Both the position numbers and the translations under genes were made by a program. 7,185 bases of DNA from Thermoplasmata archaeon. GTDB taxonomy: Archaea > Thermoplasmatota > Thermoplasmata > Thermoplasmatales > Thermoplasmataceae. Below, piece after piece: positions 6,218-7,185 of this stretch. Location: assembly GCA_021790415.1 (NCBI GenBank), contig JAJYDZ010000052.1, positions 1,405-8,589 of the forward strand. The letters are read 5' to 3'. The notes beneath the pieces are model-generated. The model was not told the origin of the DNA. It saw only the letters and a program-made list of their open reading frames with translations, and did not search any database. Positions within the stretch are counted from its first letter, which is position 1. Each line of letters opens with the position of its first letter.

Positions 6218-7185
6218 TTGTCCAATTTGTAGGATCTTTCTGAAACCATTAATCCATCGGGGTGAGTAAGAGCATCCCAAGGAAAGACTTTGCCATCAAG
6301 GTAACCTTTCCATCTTTTCAGATCCTCATCATACATTATTTTTATAAGGTCACGGAACTTTACCTTGGGTTTCCATCCAAGAATCTCGGTCGCTTTATTG
6401 TGTGAACCTTTTAAATCATCTACTTCTAATGGTCTTATAAGCGATTTTGAAATCTCCACGTGATCATCCCGGTTCAGTCCGGCTAATTCAAACGCCAAAT
6501 TAACCAATTCTCTTACCGAATGTGACTCATTGGTTGCAACTACAAAGTTAGAAGGCTCGTCTGCCTGAAGAATTCTCCACATTGCTTCCACGTACTCAGG
6601 TGCATACCCCCAATCCCGGCATGAATCAAGATTTCCCAACCTTAACTTTGACTGCAAACCCAGTTTAATTCTTGCTACTGCATTTGTTACCTTTCTTGTC
6701 ACAAATTCAAGACCACGTATGGGTGATTCGTGATTGAATAAAATACCATTGGAAACAAAGAGCCCGTATGCGTCCCGATAAATATTTGCAATCCAATAAG
6801 CATACAGTTTAGCGGCCGCATAGGGACTGCGAGGCATTAAGATACTTTCCTCATCCTTTGCTTCCTTGGAAGAATTCCCATAGAGTTCACTTGTAGATGC
6901 TTGATACACCTTTGCATCTCTATTGATTCTCCTTATACCTTCTAGGAGCCTGGTAGTACCAAGGCCAGTTACTTGCGCAGTTGCGATCGGTTGATCGAAA
7001 GAAGCTCCAACAAAGCTTTGAGCTGCTAAATGATAAACCTCATCTGGATTGGAAATATGGAGTGCTTCGAGCATAGAACCTGAATCTAGCAAATCAAAAG
7101 GGATCAACTTCACTTTTTCGGCGATTTGTAGATATTGTAATCTCCAAAAATTTGGAGTCGAAGATCGCCGATAAGTTCCAAAAAC
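6214..7185 (-). CDS. gmd: GDP-mannose 4,6-dehydratase, 5'-partial
   Basis: The frame is open to the right edge; upstream of the GTG at 7113 it continues as YRRSSTPNFWRLQYL, a typical early Gmd segment, so that GTG is internal. The 323 visible residues lack only the N-terminal GITGQDG-type NADP site, perhaps 25-35 residues. The enzyme converts GDP-mannose to GDP-4-keto-6-deoxymannose in the cytoplasm. The active site is intact: STSELYG supplies Thr and Glu (T+2), and SPYAAAK the Tyr and Lys, with the same 24-residue Thr-Tyr spacing as E. coli Gmd (Thr132, Glu134, Tyr156, Lys160). Other family marks are YHLAAQSFVGASFDQP, RDWGYAPEYVEAMW, VVATNESHSVRE, RPLEVDDLKG and LGWKPKVKF. The last roughly 40 residues (RWKGYLDGKVFPWD onward) form a tail I do not recognise. 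Its stop overlaps the methyltransferase start by four bases. A partner that would finish the sugar (fucose synthase, rhamnose reductase or perosamine aminotransferase) is not in the window. Confidence 0.92.
   Translation of the reverse strand, partial: VFGTYRRSSTPNFWRLQYLQIAEKVKLIPFDLLDSGSMLEALHISNPDEVYHLAAQSFVGASFDQPIATAQVTGLGTTRLLEGIRRINRDAKVYQASTSELYGNSSKEAKDEESILMPRSPYAAAKLYAYWIANIYRDAYGLFVSNGILFNHESPIRGLEFVTRKVTNAVARIKLGLQSKLRLGNLDSCRDWGYAPEYVEAMWRILQADEPSNFVVATNESHSVRELVNLAFELAGLNRDDHVEISKSLIRPLEVDDLKGSHNKATEILGWKPKVKFRDLIKIMYDEDLKRWKGYLDGKVFPWDALTHPDGLMVSERSYKLDK

Noticed and set aside
7111..7113. GTG as start of Gmd
   Set aside because: Codons upstream in the same frame spell conserved Gmd sequence (YRRSSTPNFWRL) up to the window end.
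7142..7157. Near-palindrome CTCCAAA-AA-TTTGGAG
   Set aside because: It lies inside Gmd and encodes conserved residues (PNFW), so protein constraint explains it.
1..7185. CRISPR array, tRNA/rRNA genes, insertion sequence or phage genes
   Set aside because: No regularly spaced repeats, no tRNA-like cloverleaf, no transposase or integrase motifs, and no terminal inverted repeats were seen on either strand.

Overview
This is an AT-rich stretch of a cell-surface polysaccharide or protein-glycosylation locus. It holds seven protein-coding genes: three family-2 glycosyltransferases, two unrelated class I SAM-dependent methyltransferases, and two sugar-nucleotide-modifying extended short-chain dehydrogenases. 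One dehydrogenase gene is cut by each window edge. There are no RNA genes, CRISPR arrays or transposase genes. The organism cannot be fixed from the sequence. AT-rich DNA, mostly weak Shine-Dalgarno signals, T-rich tracts after stop codons and the style of the glycosyltransferases would suit an archaeon (for example the ammonia-oxidising Nitrososphaerota), but an AT-rich bacterium is not excluded; this is an impression only.

Layout. On the + strand, an NAD-dependent epimerase/dehydratase (5' end outside the window) is followed 32 bases later by glycosyltransferase A (712-1710). They converge with a minus-strand pair: glycosyltransferase B (2781-3794), then, 194 bases downstream, a Methyltransf_24/CmcI-like methyltransferase (1786-2586). 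A 188-base divergent spacer separates B from glycosyltransferase C (3983-5008, +). C faces a 393-base region with no convincing gene (5009-5401). Beyond that, on the minus strand, GDP-mannose 4,6-dehydratase (5' end outside the window on the right) is translationally coupled through a 4-base ATGA overlap to a second methyltransferase (5402-6217).

How the genes fit together. The dehydratase would make GDP-4-keto-6-deoxymannose, the precursor of GDP-fucose, GDP-rhamnose and related deoxysugars. The left-edge epimerase would make or interconvert another activated sugar. The three glycosyltransferases would each add a residue, and the two methyltransferases could methylate sugars. Which linkages are made cannot be read from the sequence. 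Gene direction changes three times in 7 kb, which is typical of a locus assembled from shuffled cassettes rather than one long operon.

No clearly new system is visible. The points most worth a second look are the unusually short active-site loop in the left-edge epimerase, the three diverged glycosyltransferase paralogues with a shared C-terminal motif, and the possible gene remnant at 5009-5401.
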